Shown here: positions 1 through 9,229 of the stretch, one piece after another
Numbering within the stretch: the stretch's first letter is position 1
Layout of the letters: the number at the start of each line of letters is the position of its first letter
From: Apostichopus parvimensis
Taxonomy: Eukaryota; Echinodermata; Holothuroidea; Aspidochirotida; Stichopodidae
DNA length: 20,786 nucleotides
Assembly (NCBI GenBank): GCA_000934455.1
Contig: KN888309.1
Location: 30,523 to 51,308 of the forward strand
Direction of reading: 5' to 3'
Position numbers and translations under genes: made by a program
The notes under the pieces: model-generated
Told to the model about the DNA's origin: nothing
The model's database searches: none
The model's input: the letters and a program-made list of their open reading frames with translations, nothing else

Positions 1-55
1 GGGGATCTCATGACTGGGAGACGCCGGCGTTAACCACTAGGCTATACACTCCGCC
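1..55 (-). mobile_element. tRNA-derived SINE head, cut by the window edge
   Basis: Read on the minus strand, this stretch has a box A-like sequence (TAGCCTAGTGG) followed by TTAACGCCGG and ends in GATCCCC, just where a box B would begin. The same order and much of the same sequence occur in the better preserved SINE near 4190-4440. It is therefore probably a second copy of that family in opposite orientation, truncated by the window boundary. A degenerate tRNA gene is the alternative. Confidence 0.5.
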
Positions 56-309
56 TTATTGAAATCTTGATGAACCTTAATGAAATCTTGATCCAAAGTA
101 TTTGTTCATTTACGAAAAATGGGAACTGCCAATCTGCTAAAGGTTTAACTTGTTTAACAGAAATAACAAAAGATGATGTTTAGTTCCAACAACTGTGTGT
201 TGCATTCGATGGGCTATATATATGTTTGTTTATAACACAAGGAATGTTTAAAGGAATGATTTAAGAGAGTATCAAAGAGTAATGGTACTATGTAAGCAAC
301 AAACACAGA

Positions 310-315
310 TTTAAT
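310..315 (-). other. Possible variant poly(A) signal of HHAT
   Basis: TTTAAT on the plus strand reads ATTAAA on the minus strand, about 257 nt downstream of the HHAT stop codon. I saw no canonical AATAAA on the minus strand between the stop codon and position 1. The hexamer is common by chance in AT-rich DNA. The stretch 56-571 otherwise shows only AT-rich putative 3' UTR and flank, with a short direct repeat (TGAAATCTTGAT at 60 and 81). Confidence 0.2.
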
Positions 316-571
316 CCTCACCCCTTCCAGACAGTGTTACTGCAGGTTACTAACTACACTCAAACTGAATCACCTCTGAGAGTCACACCCTGTATACATT
401 TAAACTGCTGATAATGCTCCCAAATTTGTAAATCGTAAATGTAAGCGGCAAGCCCTAAACTTGTTTTAAACAGGTCCAACAAACATGTAATTATTTCAAA
501 GAAAACATGTATGAATACACAGATAAAGTCTAACAGTGACACAGCGATGACGTTTTCCCACTTTTATATTG

Positions 572-717
572 CTAAGCTTCCTTCTTTTTGGGGTTGGATC
601 GGAAGTAATAGCCCTTTGTACATAGATATCTCTTTCCCCAGATGCGCCGTGCTTCAAGGTTCATTTGTACATTACAGTACACAGACATGAATATCCACAA
701 GATCTGCGATGGGTGTC
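572..717 (-). CDS. HHAT: HHAT coding exon 11 (residues 507-554, stop)
   Basis: This terminal exon follows TTCTCAG. It encodes a last membrane-like stretch (ILWIFMSVYCNVQ, human VLGFLYCYSHVG) and a basic tail ending PKKKEA before TAG. Intron 10 (718-1423) holds only a C-rich run near 1160-1190 and no other recognisable feature. Confidence 0.87.
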
Positions 718-3700
718 CTGAGAACAGATTAAACCAAAGTTATTAAAATCGTTGTTAATGTTCTGTTTCCATACCTGATAACTACTGTACAGTAAACCAC
801 CTTGGTACTCACTTCAAGGGCTAAAATCTAATGTAATGCCACATTATTGAATGTTACACCAATGCTATTTTGGAATACTGTTCTTTCACTTAGGAAAATT
901 CCATCATAACAACAGCTAAGGCTTAAGCAAGAGAGCCACTCATCACAAATTTTGGAGTGATATCACAAGCAATTTTCCAGTTGTTCAGAGTAGCCTAGTC
1001 AAATTGAATTGTAACGTTCATTCTTTTCAGCCCGTATGAGGTCTCTGCTTAAATGAATTCCTAACTGTACTGTCTAATCTGTCCAAATTCTCTTTGTGCT
1101 GTCTAATATGTCCAAATTTTCTTTCAGCCATCTTTGAGAGACATTCTCTTCTCTCTACCCCCAGCCCCCACCCCCCCCTGCCCCCCTTACCCAATGCCAC
1201 CTGTGACTATGCTACTGCTCCAAGAATTTAGACAGAGTATATAAGGAATGACATTTGTGAGTCATAATTGAATAATTTGTCAACTACAATGTGTCACTTT
1301 ATAATTATTTGTAGACATGTCATGATTACATCATTCATGCATGATGATGTGAAGTTTGGTTTGATATCTGACCAGATGCCACAACATCAACTTCATCAAG
1401 ATGTAATCTTTTATCGATATTACCTGAAAATAACATATTTTTAACTTGAATCTTGAGAGTCTCCTCTCCATGCAGATAGACCAAATTAGCAGCAATGATG
1501 AAAGTACTGGGCAGCACGAGCACAAGACCCATCAATCTACGGTAAGTTGCCCCCGACAACCAGGCATCCTGAAGAATGACAAAATGTAAAAGGGCGATCG
1601 AAACAACATGTCTACTTTGAAGGCCAGGTAGTTAACCACTGCAATCAATATCAATAGCAAAGTACTGAGGCAAAAGCTACTGAACGTAACAGTCATGCAT
1701 TCATTCAACCATTCTGAGTTTACATCGAGATCACACAAGCTTAAAATCTGGAACGATTTCCTGGTTGTGACGACTTGGTCCAACTTTCTTCAGGTAAAAC
1801 ACGGTAGCTCTAGCTATGGAAGCTTTATAGAACTCCTCCATTAAAACAATGTATTTGCTTTGAAACTTAAATCAAATGCATTATCGATTTTGATCAAGAA
1901 ACCATAATTTGACCCTCGAGTTTGCCTGCAATAGAGTAAGCTGCTTACACTGCATAATACACAACCTGCCGCTTGAAATATCTCACCATGTCCTTTGCAT
2001 ATAGTGTCCTTCCGAGTTTACCGGCCAGAACCTCCAACATGATGCCAAACCAGTTCAAGATAGCCCATACAAAAACAAAACTTTGAGGTCCATGCCAGAA
2101 AAAGACAAATAGGAACGTTACAGCAGCAGACATTATATTCATCAGTACGCCTTGTCTGGAACCCCCGAGAGGAATAAAAATGTATCTGAAATCAAAATAA
2201 TCAAAATAAAAACAAGAATCAAATTAAGACAGTTTGAACGCAGTGATCATGCCACTTACAATGCAGCTCTTTAGCTGAAAGTACCACATTAATTTCAATT
2301 AATCAAGAATTAGTTTGTTATTTGAATTTAGGGTTCCTTTGGGGTTACATCCAGTATATCTAACACTTATGTAACAAAATGAAAGTAAATGATAAATTGG
2401 TCAAAATGCACTGCATTTTGAGTGGGAACAGCCAGAAGGCCATCTTAGTTTGATCAACATTGAAATCAATATTTTGATTGGGGGTTTTTTTTTTTGGTGG
2501 GCATAATTGAGCAAAATGCTATACATTATCATAAAAGGCTGCTTTAAGAATGGACACACTGACCTCACCAGAAATCTATGCAAGCCTCTGTCAAAGTACC
2601 TGTAGGATGAAATGAAAATCCACAGATATAAATGAAGGTATTATATAAACCTGTTATCTCCTCGTATTTACCAAAATGAGAATGGAACAAGTGACAATAC
2701 GTGAGAGGGGTTACTGCAACAAACATTCTTTTTCAATAAAACCAGGTTCCATAAAGCACAGACAATGTCATCACAGTAATTCCAGACTCTTGTCGGGTGA
2801 CAAGTACAATAAATAGTTTGTCTATCCCCTCTTCTACTCTCATAGTACCAAAGAGAGGTTTTCCACTGACATTTCCAACTACTGCAGGTAACAGTAATAT
2901 AGTGCTTACTTAACAAAACTTAATGAAACCCTTAGAATTCCACAAACACAGTTAGGAGTTCCTTATCCAACCAAAACTGGGAATAAGCAGATGTATTGAT
3001 TGTCTTACTTCCACATGTCTTTAAAAGAATAAAGCCCCAAAACACAAACAGGTGGCAGAGGTGCATTGAACCCATCTAGCAGAGCAATAGCTCTAGGGAA
3101 TCCATACAATATCAAATACTTCATCTGAAAGAATACCAGGCTAAGAACAATTACTGCAGCTGTGGAGTGAAAAAAAGATACTTAAATGTTAAATGCAGCA
3201 TAAACAGGAACGAAAATCAAGAAATGGTATGATATGATGGTTCTAATGATATTGGTGGGGCTGAACAGACTTTTAAAACTAACCTCTCTTTAATAGATTA
3301 TTACACAATTACTGGTACAGAAAAAAGTGTGAAATAAATGAAAGACATCGTTGGAGTTGAAGAGATAAATAAAGCATAGCTCTAGTAGATTGACAAACAA
3401 TTACTGCAAAAGATGGGTAAAAAACAAAGGCAAGACAGAGACTTTACAACTTGACATAGTAATAACTAATCATGTTTATTCCGATTTTGAGAGTACACAA
3501 TGAATGCATAACATTATCAAGAGCATCATTCTTTCTGTGCAGATAACGAACACAGAGAAACAAGATCATCAGAATAAAGAAGAAGAGAAAGAGGGAACCC
3601 AAGAGAGCAGGACGATTCTCCCATAGACTATTCTCCCATGCAGTGGTGCATGAACATTTTTGCTAATTTTTCTTTTCTTGTTTTCTTTCTCTTTGTTTGT

Positions 3701-6700
3701 ATTATCTGTAAATGACTTGTCAATATTGCACATATTTTGATAAATTGCAGTAAAATAACACAGACCTAGCATTTTGTTTTACAACCTGTTCATGTTTTGT
3801 TTTATGATTCCAGTTCTAATTTTAGACACTATTTCAGAAGCTGCTGTAGACTGAAGCCATAACCAACCAAGGCTTATCATTGAGAATATAATATTTCACA
3901 GATTTTCATGCTATTCATATCCAAAGCAGTACAAACCCAAATTAAACTGACAATGTGAAGAGGATGCAATAACTTGTGTTATGTGCTACTTACAAGGCAT
4001 TTCATTTTCACCTGATCATGCATTCTGTGGCTATTAAATACTTAAAACCATAAAAAGAAACTGCTATTTAGTTAACATACAATGAAACTGAATTCTATGA
4101 CTTTTACCAAACTAATTTCTGATCAAACTGTTTTGAATGGATCAGAAAAACTTTGAAGATTAGGAGTGTTAGCTCAGGAGTGTTAGATCAGGAGTGTTAG
4201 CTCAGTGGTTAACGCCGGTGCCTTTCAATCATAAGGTCCCCGGTTCGAGTCACTCCCAGATTAATGTATGTCGTCCAGTTACAGAGTTGTTGACAATTAA
4301 CAATTCATAATCATGGACGTTAAATATGAATGTAAGAGACTGACTTCGGTCAGCTTGCGGCTTTGATAAGCCAATGAGGCTTCTTCGCGAGTTCCTGCTT
4401 GCAGGAGGATCTAATATACATACATACATACATACATACAAGATGTTAGGACATATGTTTAACGATGTTGTGAATGGACATAACACTTACAGAGTGTTGG
4501 AAAAGATTCTTCTCTTAAAATGTCTTTTCTGTGAGCTAATGCTGGAACATACAGGAAGTGAAGAAAGAATTCAACTGCTAGCAATGCAAGTGAGTATCGG
4601 ATGAATTCTGACAGAAATCCCCGCAGCATTTCCTTGTTACGAGGTTCAACAGGTTTGTTCATCTAGAGATAGAACAAGTGAAACATTGTAAGGTAAAGTA
4701 ACGATAAAACAAAGTAGATGTGGAATGGACATTGTACAATGGATTCTACAAGGGCGAGAATATCTTGATTGCATCACTTGGAGTGAGGAGAACTGATCCT
4801 TAACCTGAATTGACTCTAACATCTATGCCAGCCAACTTTACTGGTGAACATAGCACCTATGAGCATACCTGTGTTCTGAAGAGATCATAGGTGGTGCAAG
4901 GCCCGACGAATACAAATGGCAAATATAGTGCATAGCTGAGAGCATCAAACAGCGTATCTTGAGTCTTCTCAGAGGATGGACATACAGGCAAGTTTTCTTC
5001 ATCGCAGCACTCCAGAGAAAAACTCACCAATTTGATAATACAAATCGCTGTAAAGAACTTAGCATGCTCCAGGTGAGGAAATCCAAAATAAGCCCTCTTT
5101 AAAGAAGAGAAAAAAACAACAAGATTCCATTTGAGTTGTAATTAATGTGTTTCTGTGTTATTACAAAAGCAAAATCACATTCAATATCTATTTATTACTT
5201 ATCTTGGCTATAGCACTGTCTTGAATTTGGTCAGCATTTCACAAATCTACCAAATTCTACTCAAGACATGAATGCAATCGATAAAACTAAGACACCGTAC
5301 TAGATTTTGTTCCACCCAGTGGCGGTTCATTTTTATTACCTTTTTAGAGTTTAACTATGTCAAAACATTTATCAAGAGCAGCTCAAATATCTGTTCATTT
5401 AGAAGTCATCTACAGTGCTGCGTGTCAGTGCCTCTGCAATTTTTAGCTTGATAGAACCATTTATATTTTAAAATAGGAGACACATACCCTTCACATTTGA
5501 CTTGGAGGTATAGATGCCAAAAGATTACCCATTATAATGTTTGCAACTAACAAACACATCTGAATATATCAGTAAAGAAAAATGCAAAATTCACTTCAGT
5601 GGTTCCATTATAGTTAAAGGGAAGGATGTCCCTAATTGAAAGTAAAAAGGACTTATCAAAATTTAGATTTTGTTCTAGCCAGTTGGTACTCTTTTATTAG
5701 AGCTTTGAGGAGCGTATTTGGTCCCAGGAGCCCAAAAAATCAATTCTTAGGCAGCAATTAATTTTTCTTTTCCATACCTTTTAGATATACCTAGAAAATG
5801 AATAGAATTAACAAAATCTTACTATGATAGAGTTAGCTCCCTCTACATAGAGACTGCAGAGTTGTAGAGTAGAGATGATCCAGACGATCCTGGTGGATCG
5901 TAATCTTGAAGCAAGGAATGAAACAAATGTGTGCACAACAAGCATTGCTGGTAATTGCCATTCATAAAATATCGTTAGAAATGATACGCTGAGGATAGTC
6001 CATGCCAGTTCCCTCTTCTGCAAATCAAACAAACAAACAAAATTTGAAAAACAAAAGGGAAAATGTTACAGGTCATTTCTATATATATATATGTAAACTG
6101 ATTTGCCTTAACAGGTGAGAAATTAATATATATTTTAAGGGTTTTTTTACTTTCAGTTTATATTAATACTGTGCATTATTAAGTCAGTTTTCAACATTGT
6201 TCTTCATAGCTTACATAGTAAAGACAATTGATCTATCTAGGGATTTAACAGCTTAACAGTTTTAGCAAAGGAAGGAAATCAATCAAAGAGCATTCCATAA
6301 AATCATTTTGAAGTTTGTTCTCCTGTTTGTCTTCAGACAACATTTATAATATTAAACAGACACACAAAAACACACATTTATGGTCACAAATTCTTGAAAC
6401 AAACTTGTTACGAAAAAAAAAAGTTTCATACGAGCACTATGAGTGTGGTCACTTCAAACTTTATATTTTTCTGAACACTTCCCACAACTCATTCCCAAAA
6501 TTCATTTCTTTTACAGTTCTGTTTATAATGTACTTCTGTAACTAGATCATCCACTTTAGTCTTTGGTCCAGATTCTTACCCTTTGATTTTTTTTCTCTCC
6601 ACAACTGAGTATGTCATTTATTATATTATAAAGTGCTTACCAAAGGTATAAGTATTTCAACCGCTCTCATTATTAGCACATACACCAAGAACATCAGGAG

Positions 6701-8840
6701 AAACTGGGAATTTATGGTCATCTTCCAGAATCGCCACTCAACATCAGCACCATCCTGGGTATTTTGGATAGAAGAGGGGTTTGCATTTTTTAACTGAGAT
6801 CTATAAAATTGTGACTCCCAGAACTGCTATCTTTTATGAAACAGGATATATATATTGTTTAAAACTCATCAAAAGCTAGGTTTACATTATGGGTCCAAAA
6901 TAGCGGATAAGAAATGGAAAAGTCAGAAAAACAAAAGCTGGGATAGAGGTTATATGAATGCATTAATGGTAATGGATACAAAGTAGCTGAACATTAAACA
7001 TTTAAAATTTTAATAAACTTATCCTTGTCAAACTATTTAAGAATTTTTACATTGTATAATAAATGCATTTGCACAAAAAGCTATTGGAATGATGAAGATA
7101 GTAGCATAGATCTGTAGGAATTTACCTGTCTTGTGTGTCCCAACATCTGCCAGCCTGTGAGAAGAAGGGAGGATGAATGAAGCGCAGATGCATGTTCTGA
7201 AAGAAAATATAACAAAAGCCACTGTATGGTAAAAAGTGATTCTGACACTGTTCTGAGAGGGAGAAGAAGGGAGGATGAATTAAGCGTATGTTCTGAAAAG
7301 AAAATATAACAAAATACACTGTGTTAAGACATGACTATTCTGAGACTATTCTGAGAGCATATGTACATGGTTTTGTTTCCCATCCTCTTTTGTTATGCAA
7401 CAGCATCTTTTAAGCTTTAATATAAACTTGTCGCTGTGAGACAAATATTTTTCATCCTGCTTAACTATTAACATTTTATATATTATACAACAAATGTCCT
7501 ACGATACTGAGAACAGAGAAAGGTATGACAGAGGATCTTTGGTGCAGTAAACTGCAGAAATAGGTAGAAGACAATGTTGTTATTGGCCGATAGTGCCAAA
7601 TTAGTTTATGAAAGTGGCAAAGTTTAGAAGCATGTGCTTTGTTGTTTTATTTCCAATAACATGGCAAAATTGTGTTATACACTTCTGAAACATCCAAATG
7701 ATCAGTGACATGGATATGAATTTAAACTCACAGGTATAATATCTGTTAATTTCTTGACAAAATATTATTTACACAAATTAATAGCAATTTTAAGAAAACC
7801 TGCAAAATCTGCCTTGGTTTAAATTTGATTCTTTCTTACTGTCAGGCCTTGAAAAATTCAAGCATTTTATTAGATAAATGCCAAAAGATTTCACTGTTTG
7901 CTCTCAGAAATAATAAGCAGTTGGCATTTTTCTGCAAGACATCTGTTGCTCTTGTATTAATTCAAGGAAACTGTCAGTGGGAATTTGACTTGAGAAGTAG
8001 ATTTTTTAGGCACTTGCATTTATTATCAAGTGGCTAAAATTCTAGACCTAAATTTGTAGTTTTTTAGAAATAAAGAACACCAATTTCCAGTATATCTCCT
8101 AAAAATAGACAGAAGCCAAAATGAAACATACGGTCATTTGAAGTAAATGGATAAAAAAAAACTGGGATATTCGATAGTGAGTCTCTCACTGGTCATACCC
8201 TGTAGAAAGCATTACTATAAATGGCCTTAAAACGTTAATAAATCTCTATCAGTAAAAGCTTGCAAAGATAGCATGAAGTAAATTAGAAGTAAATTTAAAG
8301 TACTAGCTAGAATAAAGTATGTTCCTGTTTGATGCTGTCATCATTGTGTATGTTTCTTAGCATGATTATATAACTTGCCTTATATCCTGATCACTGTTAA
8401 AGAATGATTTTTGGAAGTAGCAACAATTGCGGGCAACAGGCTAGGCTGTTTGCAGAAATAATGATCTTTCAAGTCGACTTCAAAAATGTCAAAATAAGTA
8501 TGGAGTAGCAACTGAGGAGTTGCCATGTGGCAAGTACAAAAGACCTTTGTGCTACCAAACTAAATGCCAGAAAAGAGATTTGAGTCAAATTTAAAATGAA
8601 TCATACCAGTCATGGCACTCTGTTCCACTTACTCTGAGATGACTGGTAAAGGGAAGATAACAAACAAAACCAAGCAAACATGGACCATCCCACATATGTG
8701 CAGATTTCTAAGAACGGCAACTTTGCATACAGCTCTGATTTTGCAGAATCACCAAAGGACACCTCTTTCTCCTCATCAATGGTTTCCAATCTTGACGGTG
8801 TCCTATTCACAGCATGTCTTGATATCTTCTTATGCTTCAT
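572..8840 (-). CDS. HHAT: Hedgehog acyltransferase (MBOAT family), complete, 11 coding exons
   Basis: Joined exons, 5' to 3' on the minus strand: 8840-8633, 7196-7126, 6754-6641, 6017-5823, 5096-4869, 4662-4491, 3159-3009, 2599-2564, 2185-1987, 1568-1424, 717-572. They give 1665 nt (554 residues plus stop) with consistent phases and GT-AG introns. HHAT is a multipass ER-membrane enzyme that attaches palmitate to the N-terminal Cys of Hedgehog proteins. Human-like blocks are visible: DGADVEWRFW (94 onward), KYFDRGLHRFL (380 onward), YIFIPLGGS (393 onward) and FFWHG (420 onward). Asp383 and His423 match human catalytic Asp339/His379 with the same spacing of 40. Cys368 sits 15 residues before the Asp, like the human haem-liganding Cys324. 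The retained His argues against the catalytically degenerate paralogue HHATL. Human HHAT has 493 residues; the excess is mainly a roughly 40-residue N-terminal extension and a longer C-terminus ending KKEA. The start Met is the weakest point. Confidence 0.93.
1424..1568 (-). CDS. HHAT: HHAT coding exon 10 (residues 459-506 plus 1 nt)
   Basis: It encodes DAWLSGATYRRLMGLV and the hydrophobic IIAANLVYLHGEE (human LILSNLVFLGGNE). The acceptor is ATTCTTCAG and the donor GTAATA. Confidence 0.88.
1987..2185 (-). CDS. HHAT: HHAT coding exon 9 (residues 392-458) with the catalytic His
   Basis: It encodes YIFIPLGGSRQG, the membrane segment, FFWHG (His423) and WAILNWFGIMLEV (human WAALNWLGVTVEN). I chose the donor ATG|GTGAGA because it is strong, keeps phase 0 into exon 10 and gives human-like length. 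A read-through to a weaker CAG|GTTGTG would add seven residues. Confidence 0.88.
2564..2599 (-). CDS. HHAT: HHAT coding exon 8, 36-nt microexon with the catalytic Asp
   Basis: It encodes YFDRGLHRFLV plus split codons at both ends (human YFDVGLHNFLI). It sits between TCCTACAG and GTCAGT. The Asp (residue 383) corresponds to human Asp339. The phases (1 nt, 11 codons, 2 nt) exactly bridge exons 7 and 9. Confidence 0.9.
3009..3159 (-). CDS. HHAT: HHAT coding exon 7 (residues 330-379)
   Basis: This 151-nt exon encodes VFFQMKYLILYG (human LFFYVKYLVLFG) and the LDG..APLPPVC..LYSFKDMW block. Cys368 aligns with the human haem-binding Cys. The acceptor is CTCCACAG and the donor GTAAGA. An inner CTTTCAG just before ATGAAG looks like an acceptor but is inside the exon, because the preceding codons align with the human protein. 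Confidence 0.92.
4162..4203 (+). repeat. Three tandem 14-bp copies of the SINE 5' end
   Basis: The units AGGAGTGTTAGCTC, AGGAGTGTTAGATC and AGGAGTGTTAGCTC lie head to tail at 4162, 4176 and 4190. The third is the true start of the SINE head. Confidence 0.9.
4190..4440 (+). mobile_element. tRNA-derived SINE with (TACA)n tail
   Basis: The head is tRNA-like. Box A TAGCTCAGTGG is at 4198-4208, a near-consensus box B GGTTCGAGTCA at 4242-4252, and GGAGTG/CACTCC ends can pair like an acceptor stem. A tRNA-unrelated body follows, with hairpins (AAGCC/GGCTT; TCCTGC/GCAGGA near 4393-4406). The tail is about six TACA/CATA units (4415-4440). The element lies in HHAT intron 6, antisense to the gene. AAGATTAGGA before (4156) and AAGATGTTAGGA after (4440) may be a decayed target duplication. 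Confidence 0.8.
4491..4662 (-). CDS. HHAT: HHAT coding exon 6 (residues 273-329 plus 1 nt)
   Basis: This 172-nt exon encodes a basic cytosolic loop (MNKPVEPRNKEML) and a hydrophobic segment, then FPTL at the exon end. A strong GTAAGT donor follows. A SINE tail begins only about 50 nt into the intron beyond that donor. Confidence 0.88.
4869..5096 (-). CDS. HHAT: HHAT coding exon 5 (residues 197-272)
   Basis: This 228-nt phase 0-0 exon includes SFSLECC (human SFSLELC) and YALYLPFVFVGPCTTYDLF, the counterpart of human YVFYYPVLHNGPILSFSEF. The acceptor is TTTAAAG and the donor GTATGC. Confidence 0.92.
5823..6017 (-). CDS. HHAT: HHAT coding exon 4 (residues 132-196)
   Basis: This 195-nt phase 0-0 exon carries two predicted membrane segments. 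Its HTFVSFLASRLRS stretch matches human HTTISFCVAQFRS. The flanks are a TTTGCAG acceptor and a GTAAGA donor. Confidence 0.92.
6641..6754 (-). CDS. HHAT: HHAT coding exon 3 (residues 94-131)
   Basis: This 114-nt phase 0-0 exon encodes DGADVEWRFWKMTINSQF and the next hydrophobic segment. It aligns with human DATDFEWSFWMEWGKQW. The flanks are ACCCAG before and GTAAGC after. Confidence 0.9.
7126..7196 (-). CDS. HHAT: HHAT coding exon 2 (residues 70-93)
   Basis: This 71-nt exon lies between a TTTCTTTCAG acceptor and a GTAAAT donor. It encodes the stretch ending GWQMLGHTRQ. With exon 3 it restores exactly the human length between the first membrane segment and the conserved D-x-x-D-x-EW. An internal CACAG at 7152-7156 could act as an alternative acceptor and would shorten the exon. 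A second in-frame acceptor lies 96 nt upstream in a duplicated copy (see findings). Confidence 0.8.
7159..7322 (+). repeat. Direct duplication spanning HHAT exon 2 acceptor
   Basis: Two imperfect copies lie at 7159-7225 and 7261-7322. They share GAGAAGAAGGGAGGATGAAT, then AAGCG, a 4-bp indel, ATGTTCTGAAA, AAAATATAACAAAA and CACTGT. The first copy contains the 5' part of HHAT exon 2 with its acceptor. The second is an upstream partial duplicate that keeps acceptor-like CTTTTCAG but lacks the exon's donor end. Confidence 0.9.
7197..8632 (-). other. HHAT intron 1
   Basis: The intron runs from GTAAGT to TTTCAG. It carries the partial exon-2 duplicate near its 3' end and the inverted PSMD8-derived segment at 8075-8276. 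The remaining 7323-8074 and 8277-8632 show AT-rich intronic sequence with no gene I can support. Confidence 0.8.
8075..8276 (-). repeat. Inverted copy of the PSMD8 intron 2/exon 3 junction
   Basis: Read on the minus strand, this matches 14791-14994 over about 200 bp with scattered substitutions. It includes GGCCATTTATAGTAATGC, GACTCACTATCGAATATC and the first 24 nt of PSMD8 exon 3 (GAGATATACTGG...GGTGTTC). The acceptor TTTTTCAG is TTTTTAG here. Homology stops inside the exon, so this is a dead fragment. Confidence 0.9.
8633..8840 (-). CDS. HHAT: HHAT coding exon 1 (residues 1-69 plus 1 nt)
   Basis: It begins MKHKKISRH. From LPFLEICTY (residue 41) it aligns with the human N-terminus (LPRWELALY), and it contains the first membrane segment, rich in W, F and L. 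The donor is GTAAGT. The start at 8840 has A at -3 and is the last in-frame Met before the conserved part. The frame stays open for about 46 codons upstream with further Met codons, so a longer protein or an upstream 5' UTR splice (acceptor-like ACATAG near 8900) cannot be excluded. Confidence 0.8.
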
Positions 8841-9229
8841 CCTTGACTTAACAGAGCACTCACCACCAAGGTTATATTTAAAACCTGGCAAGCCTATGTA
8901 ATTAATGGAAGAAAGAAGCCACATAAAACGTGCAGGCCTAGTACAGTAAAACTGGGTATATAAAATGCAGTCATGTAGCATAAGGCTTAAGTTTTACCAA
9001 TACATTTGGTTTTTGTAATGTTACAGTACTGAGCTTAAGTAAATTTTCTTCTCTCTGTCCTCTACCTCTCCTCTTCCCCCTGTTGGCTTCTTTCTTCTCT
9101 CCACCCTTTGTCTACTAATTGTCTTACTTCTATCTCTTTTGTGTTCACCCTGCTCAGTGCTCATTAACCTATATGTATTCTATGTTTGTATTTTGTCCCC
9201 TATATTTTCTGTTACTTGTCATTCAGCTT

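Noticed and set aside
1532..1783. 83-residue hydrophobic minus-strand reading frame
   Set aside because: It overlaps HHAT exon 10 in another frame, has no family resemblance, and lies mostly in intron 9.
1966..1986. Extending HHAT exon 9 by seven residues (VRYFKRQ) to a CAG|GTTGTG donor
   Set aside because: The frame is open, but the donor is weak. ATG|GTGAGA is stronger, keeps phase 0 and gives a length matching human HHAT.
3125..3160. Splice acceptor CTTTCAG directly before ATGAAGTAT in HHAT exon 7
   Set aside because: The upstream codons (VLSLVFFQ) continue the alignment with human HHAT, and the phase from exon 6 fits only the acceptor at 3160-3162.
4190..4258. Functional tRNA gene
   Set aside because: Box B is one base off and the T stem does not pair. 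A SINE body and TACA tail follow.
4411..4440. CRISPR-like array of short repeats
   Set aside because: It is a simple 4-bp tandem tail of the SINE with no spacers, in a eukaryotic genome.
4374..4604. 76-residue plus-strand reading frame
   Set aside because: It reads through the SINE body, its TACA tail (repeated HTYI) and antisense HHAT exon 6.
7825..8037. 70-residue plus-strand reading frame in HHAT intron 1
   Set aside because: No recognisable domain, no splice context, and AT-rich intronic composition.
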